From contig NZ_CP113975.1 in the NCBI RefSeq assembly GCF_026870155.1, forward strand, positions 124,001 through 188,000: a DNA stretch of 64,000 bases, given 5' to 3'. The translations under genes and the position numbers were made by a program. The stretch's first letter is position 1; each line of letters opens with the position of its first letter. Positions 26,484 to 37,600 of the stretch are shown piece by piece. The stretch is from Flavobacterium marginilacus. Lineage in GTDB: Bacteria; Bacteroidota; Bacteroidia; Flavobacteriales; Flavobacteriaceae. The notes under the pieces were generated by a model. That model had not been told where the DNA came from, ran no database searches, and saw only the letters and a list, made by a program, of their open reading frames with translations.

Positions 26484-29400
26484 CTACTCTGTGTAATCGC
26501 CATGACTATAATCCAATCCATTAGAAAAATGGTCGGTTTTTGTAACTTTAGTATTTGGATCTTCTTTTTTCCAAGAAGAGAATTCATAATTTATTACCGA
26601 TGGTGTTTTTTCTTCCATTTCGATAATTTTTTTTCTTTTGGCAGACAAATTAGCAGGTTGATTTTTTACAGTATTTCCGCCATAAATAGGAGTTACTTTA
26701 TAATTGATTACTTTATCATCAGCTAAATCTTTTTTTACAGTTTCTTCGATACCAACATTATGATCTTTGTTTCCTTTTCTGGTTAGAGGTGTTAGATTCC
26801 TAAAATCATTACCGCTGCCTCCCAGATTATGATTTAACAAATGCCCTAAAATGTAATAAGTCGAACTTCCATTTCGTTTTTTCTTCAATGTTTCATAGCC
26901 AGCATTGGTAACTCCCGGTACAGATCCTGTAGGAGGTTTTGTTGTTTTATGAAGATTCTTCACCTCCATGCTTGTTCCAAAACCATTTTGTAATGATCCA
27001 AAAGTAAGTTCAAATTTTCCTATGCTTTCCATATTAAAAAGCGGAATCATATGATTGCTTAATTTATTGACATGATCTGTAACTACCTCATATTTTTCGG
27101 TTTGTTCTGTTTGATATTTTTCAGACCCTTTGGCAGATTTATTCTTTTTAGAAATAGCGGCCTTCAGCAGATTAAATTCAGCCTGAGCATTTTTTTTGGA
27201 TTCTGTTTTTTTGGCATCTGTTTTTCCTAATTTGCTTATAAATTTAGCAAAAGTAGCAGGCGTGCTGGCCACCATTAATTCAGCATTTTCTTCAGTACCT
27301 TCAAAATAAAGGCTATGCGAATGCCCATCTTCGGTTTTAAATTTCTTTTTGATACTAAAAAAGCTCATCAGTTTTTTTACTCCGGCTTTTCCGGCTTTAA
27401 ATAGCGTTTTTACAACTGACCCCGCTTTTTCGAGCACCCAGTCGATGGCCTTATTAATAGGAGCCTGTATTTTATCAAGTAAAGCTTGTACTTTTTTACT
27501 TAAATCTCCAAGACCTAACAATCCTGCCAGAAAACCAATGGCTATAGGAACTAGTTTGGCCAATGAATTTTCTACAAATGTGGCGGCTTGGGTAATTTTT
27601 CCAGCTACAATCAATGCGGTACTATCGACAATACTGTTTATTAAATCCAGTATTCGTCGGGCATTATTGATAAACCAGCTAATTACATCATAAATGAGTT
27701 TACAGGCTTTTATAAAAGCGCCCACCGGATTGAACAAACTGATAACCCAGGTAATTCCTGCTTTAATTACGGTTTCGATAAGCATATTTTGTATGGCATC
27801 TACTACCATGACTTTGAGATCGCCTATTTTTTCCTTGATAAAATTCCATAGTCCGGCAAGACCTTCCTTTCGGATGATTTGAAAAATTTCGAAACCAGTT
27901 TCTAATGCAGCTACTACAGTTGCACCATACATCTTAGTAGCTCTGGCTTTAATGTTTTCCCAAGTAAGGCCAAAAACCGACATTATGAATTCAAAAATTC
28001 CGCTTAAATCCCATTGTTTCGGGAATTTTATTGATGGAGGCATGTTTCCCATCAGCCATTCAAAAAATCCTTTTTTGAGATGTTCTAATGCATTTTTGCC
28101 AAAATTTTTGAAACCCAAAACAATTGCATCCAGTAAATTGGATAGAAAACCAATAGGATCCAAAATTATTTTTCCTACCACATCTGCCACTTTTGCTAAT
28201 ATGTTAAGCAGCAGATTTTTCATTTCTATTATTGCTTTGATTACCCCGACAACAGCATCATAAGCACGTTCCAGCCAGCTTTTGTTTTCTTCTTGTATTT
28301 TGTCAAAAGTTTCTTCTAATTTGGCAACGGCAGCATTAAATTTGGTAGTAATACTTTGTTTGAGTCCCTCATTAGCTTCCTCTACCTTGGAGTCAAGTTC
28401 TGTAAATCTATCAGTGGCATGTGCAAAAACATCGCCTGCAATTCTCTGCGTGTCCTTATCCTGATTTTTCCAGTAATTTTGAGTTTTGAGCTTCCCATCT
28501 TCAATGTCTTTGGTAGCTTTATTCAATTCTTTTTCGACAAAATCACCAATTTTACGCACTACAGGCGCCAGCGAATTGATAAAATTATCCTGCTCTTCTA
28601 TAAAAACTTTCTTGATATCATTTGGAATTCCGGCAGCCCAATTGGCTAAATCTTCCAGCCAGTTAGTATCAGTTCTTTCTTTTACATTTTTTTCAAATGC
28701 TTTGTTGGCAATATCCAGTGCTTCATCAAAATCCTTATTTACTTTTTCGGTCAGGTTTTTTAGGTTGGTTTCAACTAAAAGCTTGGTGTCATCATAGATT
28801 TTATTTAAATCTGCTGCGACTTTGGTTCTAATCTCTTCCTCTTTTTGCTTTTTAAGTTCTTTATTTTTATCGACCTGACTTAATTGTTTATTTCGGGTTG
28901 CATTCATTTTAGCCAGTCCTCCTAAAGTAAGAGCATTGGTACTGCTTTTTGCAGAACCTGCAATGGGATTTGCTGATTTTAAATACTGCTGATGGGTGCC
29001 GGCTGCTTTTTTCTGGCTTTCTTTTTTCTCGGTTAAAGAATGGTCAAAAGCGGGCTCATTACCATTTTGGAGTTGTGTTTCGGAAATATCATTATTAGCC
29101 AATTCATCATCTATCTTTTTAGAATCGGAAGAAAGATCGTTGTCCTGTGCAGTTTTTAGCGGTGGCGCAAAACCAGGATTGGAAACAGTTGGATAGGCTC
29201 CAATATCTTCTTTGGGTAATGGAACAGCGACTTTTGTGACAACACTATTCTGATCTGGACTAGCACTAACGGAATTAGATAAATCGCCATTTGTATTTTG
29301 TTTTTCTTTTTCTAAAGTATCTGTAATACCTTGTTGTGCATTGCCCATTTTTTCAGAAGAAGTCTGGTCTTTCTCCATTTCTTCTTTGTTTTTGGGAATC

Positions 29401-29801
29401 ACTTTTTTAATGTTTTCCAGAATTGCATCAGAGAATTTTTTGGAATCAAATTTTTTAGTTTTTTGATTTGCCATGTCATCCACCTGATTGGATTTGGCCA
29501 CACTTGATTTTTCTAATGATGGATCTATAGCAACCGATTTTTGCATTTCCTCTTTTTTCTCGGCTGGGGTTCCGTGTTTTTTTTGAGATTTTGCGGTTTT
29601 GGCAATTTTGGCTTTCTGAATATCAAGAATAGATGCTTTTTTTAGATTAATCACAGGATCTGGCGCTTCTTTTTTAACCTTTACAGCTGCGGGCACAAGA
29701 GCATTTACCTTCTTTTTCTTCTTTACTGCAGAAGGAAAAAAGGGAATTGTTTTTCGCTGTGGCTTTTTAACTGGTTTAAATTGAAGTCCTGTTTTAGACA
29801 T
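26484..29801 (-). CDS. Putative eCIS cargo / polymorphic toxin with C-terminal nuclease-like motif
   Basis: A 1105-residue protein, the largest in the operon. Residues 1 to about 330 are low-complexity, Lys/Ser/Gln-rich and probably disordered, opening KKPQRKTIPFFPSAV. About 330-520 are charged helices. About 520-850 form a hydrophobic-helix domain with ITWVISLFNPVGAFIKACKL and LVPIAIGFLAGLLGLG, like the shared middle region of large eCIS-associated proteins that often carry DUF4157; no DUF4157 HExxH is seen here. The C-terminus has GHLLNHNLGGSGNDFRNLTP (from about residue 986) and KDHN, matching the His-Asn pattern of DNA/RNA non-specific or HNH-like nuclease toxins. It lies between tape-measure and ATPase genes. 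No immunity gene is adjacent. A structural role cannot be excluded. Confidence 0.72.
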   Translation of the reverse strand: MSKTGLQFKPVKKPQRKTIPFFPSAVKKKKKVNALVPAAVKVKKEAPDPVINLKKASILDIQKAKIAKTAKSQKKHGTPAEKKEEMQKSVAIDPSLEKSSVAKSNQVDDMANQKTKKFDSKKFSDAILENIKKVIPKNKEEMEKDQTSSEKMGNAQQGITDTLEKEKQNTNGDLSNSVSASPDQNSVVTKVAVPLPKEDIGAYPTVSNPGFAPPLKTAQDNDLSSDSKKIDDELANNDISETQLQNGNEPAFDHSLTEKKESQKKAAGTHQQYLKSANPIAGSAKSSTNALTLGGLAKMNATRNKQLSQVDKNKELKKQKEEEIRTKVAADLNKIYDDTKLLVETNLKNLTEKVNKDFDEALDIANKAFEKNVKERTDTNWLEDLANWAAGIPNDIKKVFIEEQDNFINSLAPVVRKIGDFVEKELNKATKDIEDGKLKTQNYWKNQDKDTQRIAGDVFAHATDRFTELDSKVEEANEGLKQSITTKFNAAVAKLEETFDKIQEENKSWLERAYDAVVGVIKAIIEMKNLLLNILAKVADVVGKIILDPIGFLSNLLDAIVLGFKNFGKNALEHLKKGFFEWLMGNMPPSIKFPKQWDLSGIFEFIMSVFGLTWENIKARATKMYGATVVAALETGFEIFQIIRKEGLAGLWNFIKEKIGDLKVMVVDAIQNMLIETVIKAGITWVISLFNPVGAFIKACKLIYDVISWFINNARRILDLINSIVDSTALIVAGKITQAATFVENSLAKLVPIAIGFLAGLLGLGDLSKKVQALLDKIQAPINKAIDWVLEKAGSVVKTLFKAGKAGVKKLMSFFSIKKKFKTEDGHSHSLYFEGTEENAELMVASTPATFAKFISKLGKTDAKKTESKKNAQAEFNLLKAAISKKNKSAKGSEKYQTEQTEKYEVVTDHVNKLSNHMIPLFNMESIGKFELTFGSLQNGFGTSMEVKNLHKTTKPPTGSVPGVTNAGYETLKKKRNGSSTYYILGHLLNHNLGGSGNDFRNLTPLTRKGNKDHNVGIEETVKKDLADDKVINYKVTPIYGGNTVKNQPANLSAKRKKIIEMEEKTPSVINYEFSSWKKEDPNTKVTKTDHFSNGLDYSHGDYTE

Positions 29802-29844
29802 TTTATCTAATGATTAAGGTATTAATTCATTGTGATCGTTTTCT

Positions 29845-31308
29845 TTAATTCCAATAACAGTTTAAAAAATCTTCCATCCATGGGGTTTTGATCATTTCGA
29901 TTCCCCATGGCAATTGATTCAGTAAAACATCGACACCTTCCTGTTTTACCCATAATTCTATTTTTTTATTCCCGGTCAGCAGGATTTTTCCTTTTCGCTG
30001 TAAAAATGTTTCCCGTAAACCGGCAATCGAGGTATCTCCAAGAATTTTCCAATGCCCGATAACTGCCAATAGTAAGCTTTCACATTTTTCTATTTCTCTC
30101 TGGCTAATTTTGAGTTTTGTATTTACGGCATTTTCTATAGGAAAACCACATAAAATCTTATTGAGAACCAATTTATTTTCTCCTATTTTGGTTTCTCCGT
30201 TAATTAAAAACTGTGTCAATAAAATGGCTTTATGCTGATTGATTTTATTTGTCCAGTTTCCATTTTCAATAAGATCTAATTGTTCGAATAAACGTTCCAG
30301 AAAAGGATGAAATAATATCAGACCCGCATTCTCAACATATATCAGATTTTCGGTTTTAGAATTGGGACTTTCCAGTTCATCGTTTCCTAGAATTTCTAAA
30401 GTGTTTTTTTCTTCGACTGCTGATTCTTTATTTTTATTTAAAGAAGCAAAATCGTTTAAAACCGCTTCCCAAAAAGCTATAAACTCAGAATTCATAAACT
30501 TTTGCTGAGTATTATAACTGATGATTTCTGGATTTAACAGTTCTTTCAACACCAAAAAAGAGCTGATTTTTATATCCCAATATTCTGATGAAATAATTTT
30601 AATTGTATTATAAATTTCAGAGCGTGTAATTTTTTTTTCTTTAAAAAAATAAAATTGCCAGGCCATAAATTCGATCCAGGTTTCTAAAATTGTCTGAGGA
30701 AAGTAAGTTGCTTTTGAAACCAGTGCCGATTGTAATAACTCTCTGAAACCATTTTGAAAACCTTCAAGCCGGTTTTCTATTTTCGATTTAAACAATTCTG
30801 AAAAAGTGTATATAAAACGAATTAAGCTATTTGGGTTTTCAAGAAAAAGTGACAGCAGTTTCTGCATCAAAGAATCATTTATCTCTAACTTGATAATTAA
30901 TTCTTCAATGTTTTGGAACTGTCCATTTTCTGGAATAAATCCTTTTTTTAAAAAATCAAAAAATAAATTCTCAGCTATTATTTCTTGCAAAAACAGTGTC
31001 TGCAGGTTATCAGTTACATTTAAATGCTGTTCCATATTCTCGAAATGTAATTTTAAATAGGCATCAATCTGTTGTAAAGAATGCGTAACGATTTCTTCCT
31101 TCCATTTTTTTTTGGATAATGGCGGAAGTTCAATTTCCAGTTTGTCAATTTTCCAGATATAGTCTGGCAAAGAATAAATATTGAGTAATGATTCAAGTTT
31201 TGGATAAAATTCTTTTTCTAATAACATCGCAACAGTATTTTGTATTTCTTTCCCGAAATCGGCAGAAGTACAATTGATTTGTAAAGTATGTTGCTGAACC
31301 AAGTGCAT
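29845..31308 (-). CDS. Contractile injection system tape measure protein (CIS_TMP, Afp14-like)
   Basis: A 487-residue protein. The N-terminal HLVQQHTLQINCTSADFGKE and LLEKEFYPKLESLLN match the family annotated as contractile-injection tape measure in Bacteroidota, with a C-terminal part (GLILFHPFLERLFEQLDL, then LWVKQEGVDVLLNQLPWG). The tape measure sets tail length and fills the tube. Its ATG overlaps the stop of the 31308-32024 gene by one base (TAATG), so the two are translationally coupled. Confidence 0.82.
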   Translation of the reverse strand: MHLVQQHTLQINCTSADFGKEIQNTVAMLLEKEFYPKLESLLNIYSLPDYIWKIDKLEIELPPLSKKKWKEEIVTHSLQQIDAYLKLHFENMEQHLNVTDNLQTLFLQEIIAENLFFDFLKKGFIPENGQFQNIEELIIKLEINDSLMQKLLSLFLENPNSLIRFIYTFSELFKSKIENRLEGFQNGFRELLQSALVSKATYFPQTILETWIEFMAWQFYFFKEKKITRSEIYNTIKIISSEYWDIKISSFLVLKELLNPEIISYNTQQKFMNSEFIAFWEAVLNDFASLNKNKESAVEEKNTLEILGNDELESPNSKTENLIYVENAGLILFHPFLERLFEQLDLIENGNWTNKINQHKAILLTQFLINGETKIGENKLVLNKILCGFPIENAVNTKLKISQREIEKCESLLLAVIGHWKILGDTSIAGLRETFLQRKGKILLTGNKKIELWVKQEGVDVLLNQLPWGIEMIKTPWMEDFLNCYWN

Positions 31309-32024
31309 TATTTTTCTTCGAAAATTAAATCATTATCTTCTATAATACTGCTAAGCATTTTATCTAAGGATTCTTGCATTTCTTTAGAGAATAGACCATA
31401 TTCAAAATGATTTGGTTTATACAGCAAAGCCATTGATGTAGAAATATGTCCTGCCGAAGGCAAAATGATATGAACTCCGGGTTGTTTTTGTCTGTCTACT
31501 AATAAACCCACTCCGATAATCATCATTGGAAAATCAGATCCGCTTTTTGAGTTTGACCTAGTTTCTAGATTGGTTTTAATGTCCCCAGTTGCAGGAGCGG
31601 TACTGCTTATTTTGTCCTGAGCTTCAAAAAAAGGAACGATAAATGTGAGATACATTTGTTTCTTATTGATGTTGGGTAAAAAAGACAGCAAAATTTTATA
31701 TTCCTCTTCTTTGATAGGAATAAAAAGCCATTCGGGATTATCTCTTCCTTCTTTTTGGGGATCACGCAGCATGGCTTCAATACAAAGGTACAGTGAGCAT
31801 GAAAGTTTTTCGATTCCGGTAAAATTCACTTTTACTGATGCAAGCTGTTCAGTTTTTAAAGGATTATCAATATTTCCAAAATCAAAACTATTAATTGCCG
31901 TTGAAGGTTTATCCGAAAAATCCAAAATGTCTTTAAGAATCTTGTTGGTATCAACAGCACTTATATTTCCTTTTGCAATAATTTTGCCGTCAATTGCTGT
32001 AATTATTTCTTGTTTGGTTGCCAT
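31308..32024 (-). CDS. eCIS-associated protein of unknown role, 238 aa
   Basis: I do not recognise a domain. The protein starts ATKQEIITAIDGKIIAKGNI and has a compact alpha/beta pattern, with SLYLCIEAMLRDPQKEGRDN and EWLFIPIKEEEYKILLSFL, then FPMMIIGVGLLVDRQKQPGV. It has no signal peptide or membrane segment. Coupling by a one-base overlap with the tape measure gene suggests a matched dose, perhaps a tape-measure chaperone or a tail-tip component; this is inference from position. Confidence 0.65.
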   Translation of the reverse strand: MATKQEIITAIDGKIIAKGNISAVDTNKILKDILDFSDKPSTAINSFDFGNIDNPLKTEQLASVKVNFTGIEKLSCSLYLCIEAMLRDPQKEGRDNPEWLFIPIKEEEYKILLSFLPNINKKQMYLTFIVPFFEAQDKISSTAPATGDIKTNLETRSNSKSGSDFPMMIIGVGLLVDRQKQPGVHIILPSAGHISTSMALLYKPNHFEYGLFSKEMQESLDKMLSSIIEDNDLIFEEK

Positions 32025-32048
32025 AGTTTTATTTTTTAGGATTATTGT

Positions 32049-34547
32049 CTAGGTGTTAAAATCATCATTATTAAAGTCTGCTTTTTCAAAATCTCCAATT
32101 TTTGTTTCGTTACTGCCTATAATGATGTTTATATTATTGCCGTCCGGGCTCTGAATGTAAGGCAGGAAAAAATCGGCAAGTACTACTTTTTGAGGAGCGG
32201 TATTTTCTATAAGAACTAATGGTTCAAATTGAAACAAGCTTGTGATATTTGTAAGGAAAAACTCTTGTAAATGTGCTGGATAATTTGCAGAGAGATTTTG
32301 CTGAGCCACCTTAATCAAGTTCGCTTTGAGATTCTCCGTTTCATTTTTGCAATCTTTGAGCGCATTTGCATCATAGGAATCGATAGCGGTGAATTTTGTT
32401 TTGTTTAATAATACACTTTTGGTAAGATCGTCCTTAATGGTTTTGGTTTCTTCAACTGTTCCAAAAGAAAAACTATTGGTATAATTTTTTATCGAATTAA
32501 GAAGCACCTGATACTTGGGCGCAGTTTGCTGTGGTTTGAAAATGGTAGTATCCGAGTATATCAAAATAAATGTCCCGCCTACAGATACTCCTGCATGGTG
32601 TTCCATTCCTTTGTTTTTTTGTAAAAAAGAGGATAAAAACAAATCTTTATAACTGGAATTCCATCTTTTTACAGCTTCATCATAAATTACTGTGAAGGCA
32701 TCTTCCAGAAATAATTCATTAATCTGATCCAAATGGTCTATCAGATCTTCAACCAAAATGGTTATGTCTTTTTTATTCCACAACAAACAAAAGCGATGAA
32801 ACAAAAACAGCACATTCAGGTTTTTGAAAATTTCATAAAAGCTTTTATAATTAGGCAAAAATTCACTTAAATCATCTGTCAGCAATGATTTTACTTCATT
32901 CAAAATATTTTTAAGAGAAGTAATTGTGGCATCAGTCATCATGGTTTGCTTGACAATTTCGGTTTTGTTTGAACTTATCCAGTTAATTACAAACTCAGTA
33001 ATATTGTATACTTTCTTTCGGGCCAGATCGTAATCAACTTCCAGATCGGACCAATCGCCCTGATGTTTTGTAATATCTACATCTTTACCCGTAAAATCTA
33101 CTGCATTGAGTGCAATTGTTTTAAAAGGCAGATTGTAAGTATCTTTTAACGAAGACAATTCGGTAAGTACTTCCAGATAATTTTTGCCAATATGCCCTTC
33201 TATTCTAAAAAAATTATAAGGTTCCAAGTCATATAACAATGGTTTTTTGACCCATTGTAAATTGGTATAATTTGGTTTTTCGGATTGATAAGAAAGAATT
33301 TCGTTGGTTTTATTTTTTACTGTTTTATCTGGATTCCATTTTTTATTGAGTTCCAAAAAGTTAGAGTAATAGTATGGAATAGATTTTTGCGACAAAGGAT
33401 TTTTACCATAAATAGTGGGAGTTATCCGCAAAACAGTATCCGAAATTGACCATGATTTTATCATAAGAACCAATCGCTCAAACAATATATTGAGTTTGTT
33501 TCTTAGCAGAATCTCTTTATCAGTATTTCCTGTTTTTATATAAGGAGTTCTGAAATTATTCTCGAAATTGATATTTCCTAAAATGATATGAAATGGAAAC
33601 TGACTTTCGTCAAAACAGCAAAAAGTTGGATTCTGATTCTGGAAATCTACAATTTCATTGTAAGCAGATACAATATCGGCAATCCAGTCACATACGTATT
33701 GAACTTGCAATTTGTCTTTATTTGCATTGATGATCTGCAATAATTGCGTTTTACAATTATTTAATGAAGAAAAATCAGAAGTGGGTTTGAGTACATTTTT
33801 ATTCGTATTATAAATTTCATTTATTTGGTTAGAAAGCGTAGTCAGGAAAGCATCATCATACCAGTTTTTAAAACCATTAAGCACTTGCTGACCCGTTATT
33901 AAGTTTTTGAATGGGACATTATATCTGGGACTAACGAGTTTTTGGGAAGTTTTTTTAATATCAAAACCCTGCAGTAACAATGGTGCAATATCTGCATTGT
34001 TTATAACCAGTGGCCGAATGTTAAACTCAAGTCTTTTGCCCTTGTCATCACAGTTGGTATTGACACAGTTTTTTTCGTCTATTAATGCAGTTTCCAAAAT
34101 AAACAAAACTGTTTTATCATTGAAAAAGCCGTTGGGAATTGCTGTTTTTAATGGCTCGGTAGTGGCAGATTCCAGTAATTCAATGGCATTTTTGAATGGC
34201 AGATATTTGGATCCGTATTTCAAAATGGGTTCCAAAAAAGGCTCTTTACTGTAATTGGCTCCCAAAAAATTGGCCGAAAGTTCTAAATTATGATAAAACG
34301 TAAACAGTTTTTCCTCCCAGTTTATTTCATAACCCAACGAAGTAACTGCTGTTCCGCAGCTTATTTTTATTTGATTGGGTTGTGGATGCGAAATCTCTAA
34401 TCCACAAACAATTCCCATCCCTAAAAGGCCTGTTCTTGATAAACGATCCTGCTCCTCAAGATAACTTACAACAGTATTAAGATGTTTTTGGCTTAGGACT
34501 TGATCGGCCTCAAAAACGGGATATTTGGAGTTGTTAAATGCTTTCAT
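32049..34547 (-). CDS. Large eCIS structural protein of unknown role, 832 aa
   Basis: Not assigned to a known Afp protein. The N-terminus (YPVFEADQVLSQKHLN, then LSRTGLLGMGIVCGLEI, then ISCGTAVTSLGYEI) resembles segments of phage baseplate or fibre attachment proteins, where a DQVL-type start is followed by a beta-rich GLxV...GxAxT fold. The rest is helical, with no obvious carbohydrate-binding or fibre trimerisation motif. It is separated from the baseplate gene by 106 bases, the longest gap in the operon. No separate Afp13-like tail fibre gene is seen, so this protein is the best candidate for that missing function. Confidence 0.6.
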   Translation of the reverse strand: MKAFNNSKYPVFEADQVLSQKHLNTVVSYLEEQDRLSRTGLLGMGIVCGLEISHPQPNQIKISCGTAVTSLGYEINWEEKLFTFYHNLELSANFLGANYSKEPFLEPILKYGSKYLPFKNAIELLESATTEPLKTAIPNGFFNDKTVLFILETALIDEKNCVNTNCDDKGKRLEFNIRPLVINNADIAPLLLQGFDIKKTSQKLVSPRYNVPFKNLITGQQVLNGFKNWYDDAFLTTLSNQINEIYNTNKNVLKPTSDFSSLNNCKTQLLQIINANKDKLQVQYVCDWIADIVSAYNEIVDFQNQNPTFCCFDESQFPFHIILGNINFENNFRTPYIKTGNTDKEILLRNKLNILFERLVLMIKSWSISDTVLRITPTIYGKNPLSQKSIPYYYSNFLELNKKWNPDKTVKNKTNEILSYQSEKPNYTNLQWVKKPLLYDLEPYNFFRIEGHIGKNYLEVLTELSSLKDTYNLPFKTIALNAVDFTGKDVDITKHQGDWSDLEVDYDLARKKVYNITEFVINWISSNKTEIVKQTMMTDATITSLKNILNEVKSLLTDDLSEFLPNYKSFYEIFKNLNVLFLFHRFCLLWNKKDITILVEDLIDHLDQINELFLEDAFTVIYDEAVKRWNSSYKDLFLSSFLQKNKGMEHHAGVSVGGTFILIYSDTTIFKPQQTAPKYQVLLNSIKNYTNSFSFGTVEETKTIKDDLTKSVLLNKTKFTAIDSYDANALKDCKNETENLKANLIKVAQQNLSANYPAHLQEFFLTNITSLFQFEPLVLIENTAPQKVVLADFFLPYIQSPDGNNINIIIGSNETKIGDFEKADFNNDDFNT

Positions 34548-34653
34548 ATCTGTAAAATTTATTTATTAGAAGTCAAATATGGTATCGCTTTTTTATTTAT
34601 CGGTGTTTGTTTTTAACAAACTTGTTAATATTGGCGATTTCATAGTGCTATTT

Positions 34654-37600
34654 TTAAAGTGTTCCTAATGCTGTATTTCCTAATAATATCGGGTTGGTTG
34701 TTTCACTCAGATGACAATCGAATAAGTTTCCTTCGGGGTACATAGTGTTCAATTCATTGAGAGCAGTTATCATTTGTTTATGACAGAGTAAAAAGCTGGT
34801 TTCGTCTTTTGGCAAGAGTGTTTTAGAACATTGCCTGATCCTAAAATACCGATAGCTTTCGAGCCAGTTTTTATACGCTTTCTGAAACTGAATCATATCA
34901 CTTGCATTTACCCAGCAAATTTTCAGCAACACATGAGCAGGAGCTTCCTGCCTAAAAATTTTCTCTGCATATTTTCTAAAAGTCAAATTCCGAAAACGGG
35001 TTAAATAACCAGGTAAAACAATCGTCGCTTTGAAAGAATAAGGATCATTATTGGCTTCATCCCTGCAGTCATCCTGTAAACAGACGGTGAGTAAATCACT
35101 GTCTGTGTGGGTTGCCAAAAAAGGCCGAAGCAATATATGCTCTATCGAATAAAAGTTCTCGAAAGTTTCATTGAGAGCTTGCAGTAATGAATTGTAATAG
35201 TTGTACGCTTCTGCAAATGAGTTAAATGATTTGTCAATTTTGGCAATTTTAGCGGTGTCCTGTTCGAGATAGAGATAATATTTGGAACCCGATTTATGAA
35301 TTGCATAATCATTGGGTTCAAAAATATGTTCTTGCAGCCAGTTCCATTTAATTATCAAATCGGTGGCAGGGTTTTGTATTTTAAAATGAATTATTCCCAG
35401 TTTTGTAGGGATCGATAATTGAGATTGAGGAGTATCATCATGGACAATATCTCTCAAAATAATACTATTGATGCCTAATAATTTGGCAACTCGCTTTTCA
35501 TATCCGCCACGGGAATTGGAATTCCAAAAATCGGGTGGAGTCAGCGTATTTGGATGTATGTAATCCATTCCGACGCCTCGTTTACTGCTTATTTCGGGAT
35601 AAGCATTAATGAAGTTCTGTTTGTCCTGAATTAAATCTTCGTATTGAAAACTAAGTTCACCCAAACCTTTTGCATCCTGATTGACCTGATACATCATAAA
35701 AACATACTCATTAAAGCTTTCTCCAAAACGAGCCATCAAATGGTCCAATGCGCGATTGCGTCGCTCGTAAAAATTAGTTTTGTTTTCGTAAATAGTTACA
35801 TGATCATCAGTTGGAATCCACAAATTCTCCTCAAAGGAACTGGTGTACAATTCATTAGAATAAAATTTTCCTCCGTTCCAGTCATTTTTGGAAAGAAACT
35901 TCGGGAAGTATGTCCGGTCTATTGTCTTTGTGTCCAAAATGTTTTTGGAGTTGTATAACTGATTGAAAAAATCAGCCAAAATCTGATCATAAAAATGCAG
36001 GTAACCCTTGAGCTGTTTGACCTGTGCTTTTCGCAAATCGGATTCTTTATCTGATAATTGGTTTTTTCCTAAACCATAATTTTGAGGAAACTCATCCTGA
36101 ATGCTGTAAAATTCATCCAGCTGATAAAAAGTTCCAGACGGATAAGGAAGTTCATTATTAGTATTGAGTAATTTATATTTTTTTTGCTGTGACTTATATA
36201 TTTCTATTTTTTGATCTACCAGCATCTGATTATTTTCAGAAAGCAGAAATGGAATCTTTTTTTGAAACAAAAGTATTTTGGACTTTTTGGGAGTAAAAAC
36301 AGGATTGACTTCCCCAGAAAGATTCAGACTCCAGGGCTGACTGGAACTTCCAGGCACAGGCTTGCCATTTTTGTCATAAGCTGTCAGCAAAAGATTGCTT
36401 ACCGAAATCACTCCTTTTACATCCATCAATACAGCAATAATATCCGAAGAATGAATCGCCGTTGGTAACGAAGAATGGATTAATTCTTCATCTTTTAGGA
36501 ATCCGTGGTCGAGTTTTGGACCTAAAAATAAATCCTCTGAGTGATACCCTTCATTGAGTAATTGTGTTAATGTGTAAAAACGGATAGGAGGATTGATGAC
36601 ATCAAAAATAGCAATTTGAATTTGTGCCATAACATCAACTACATTGCTTTGAGCCTCTATTTCAATATCAACACAAATTCCTATTTCAATACTCTCGATA
36701 GTGGAGAGACATAAATAGTCTTCGGTGAAATTTCTGTTTTGATGCAGTTTTTGATGTACTTTTTGAAAAGCAGTATCGACCTTATTTTTTTTATCTTTAA
36801 AAAGTGTTACTAAATCAAGATAGTTTTTTGAAATAGAAAAATGAGCGAATACAAGATCTATTTCACTTGGATCATAACAGCTAATCGTAAAAGTCAAAAA
36901 TTCTGTTCCGTTTGGAGTTTTAAAAAGAGTAAGAACAACTTTGTTATCAATTTTCTTTATTTTTTTACTTTTTATTTTGGCGGGCTTGCTTAATGCTTCC
37001 AGCAGATTGGCTTTTGGACTGCTCCACGTGTCAAACATCGGATTGATATTTACCTGAATCCATTGATCCTGATTTAAAAATTCAAAATCCAGAAGCGTCG
37101 AATTTAAATCGCCAAGTATCGGATCTTCTTCCAGTTCCAGCACTATTTTGTTCAAACCTCTAAGGGGTAATTTTTGTAAAGCGGTATTGTTTTTATCAAC
37201 CGGTTTTAAACTTAATTTATCCTCTACCGGATTTATATAAATTGGAATTTCATTATCATGCGGAGCAGGAAAGCCTGAAGAATCAGCAGTTTTTCTGGTA
37301 GCCAAAAACCAGGCGTTCGAAATGCCATCGATATCAATGAGCAATTTTCTATAATCGATTTCGGTAAGGGGCGCATTGGAGAAAATAGTGCTGGCGGGAA
37401 AAAAACTATTGTTTGAAATTTCTCCAAACTTGTTGCATAAAATGTTTTTGATGTCAAAAGTGGTTCGATATCCCAACTCGGTAATAGCGTAAGACAAAAC
37501 TTCAAGAATGGTAATGCCCGGATCATGGGCATTGTAATCTGTCCAGAATTTGTTTCCCAGTTTTTCTATATATTTCATTCCCTCTTTTCTCAAAAATTCA

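Noticed and set aside
26484..29801. Plus-strand frames opposite the cargo gene (for example 27349-28797)
   Set aside because: They are antisense shadows of a long, coherent minus-strand gene with recognisable protein features.
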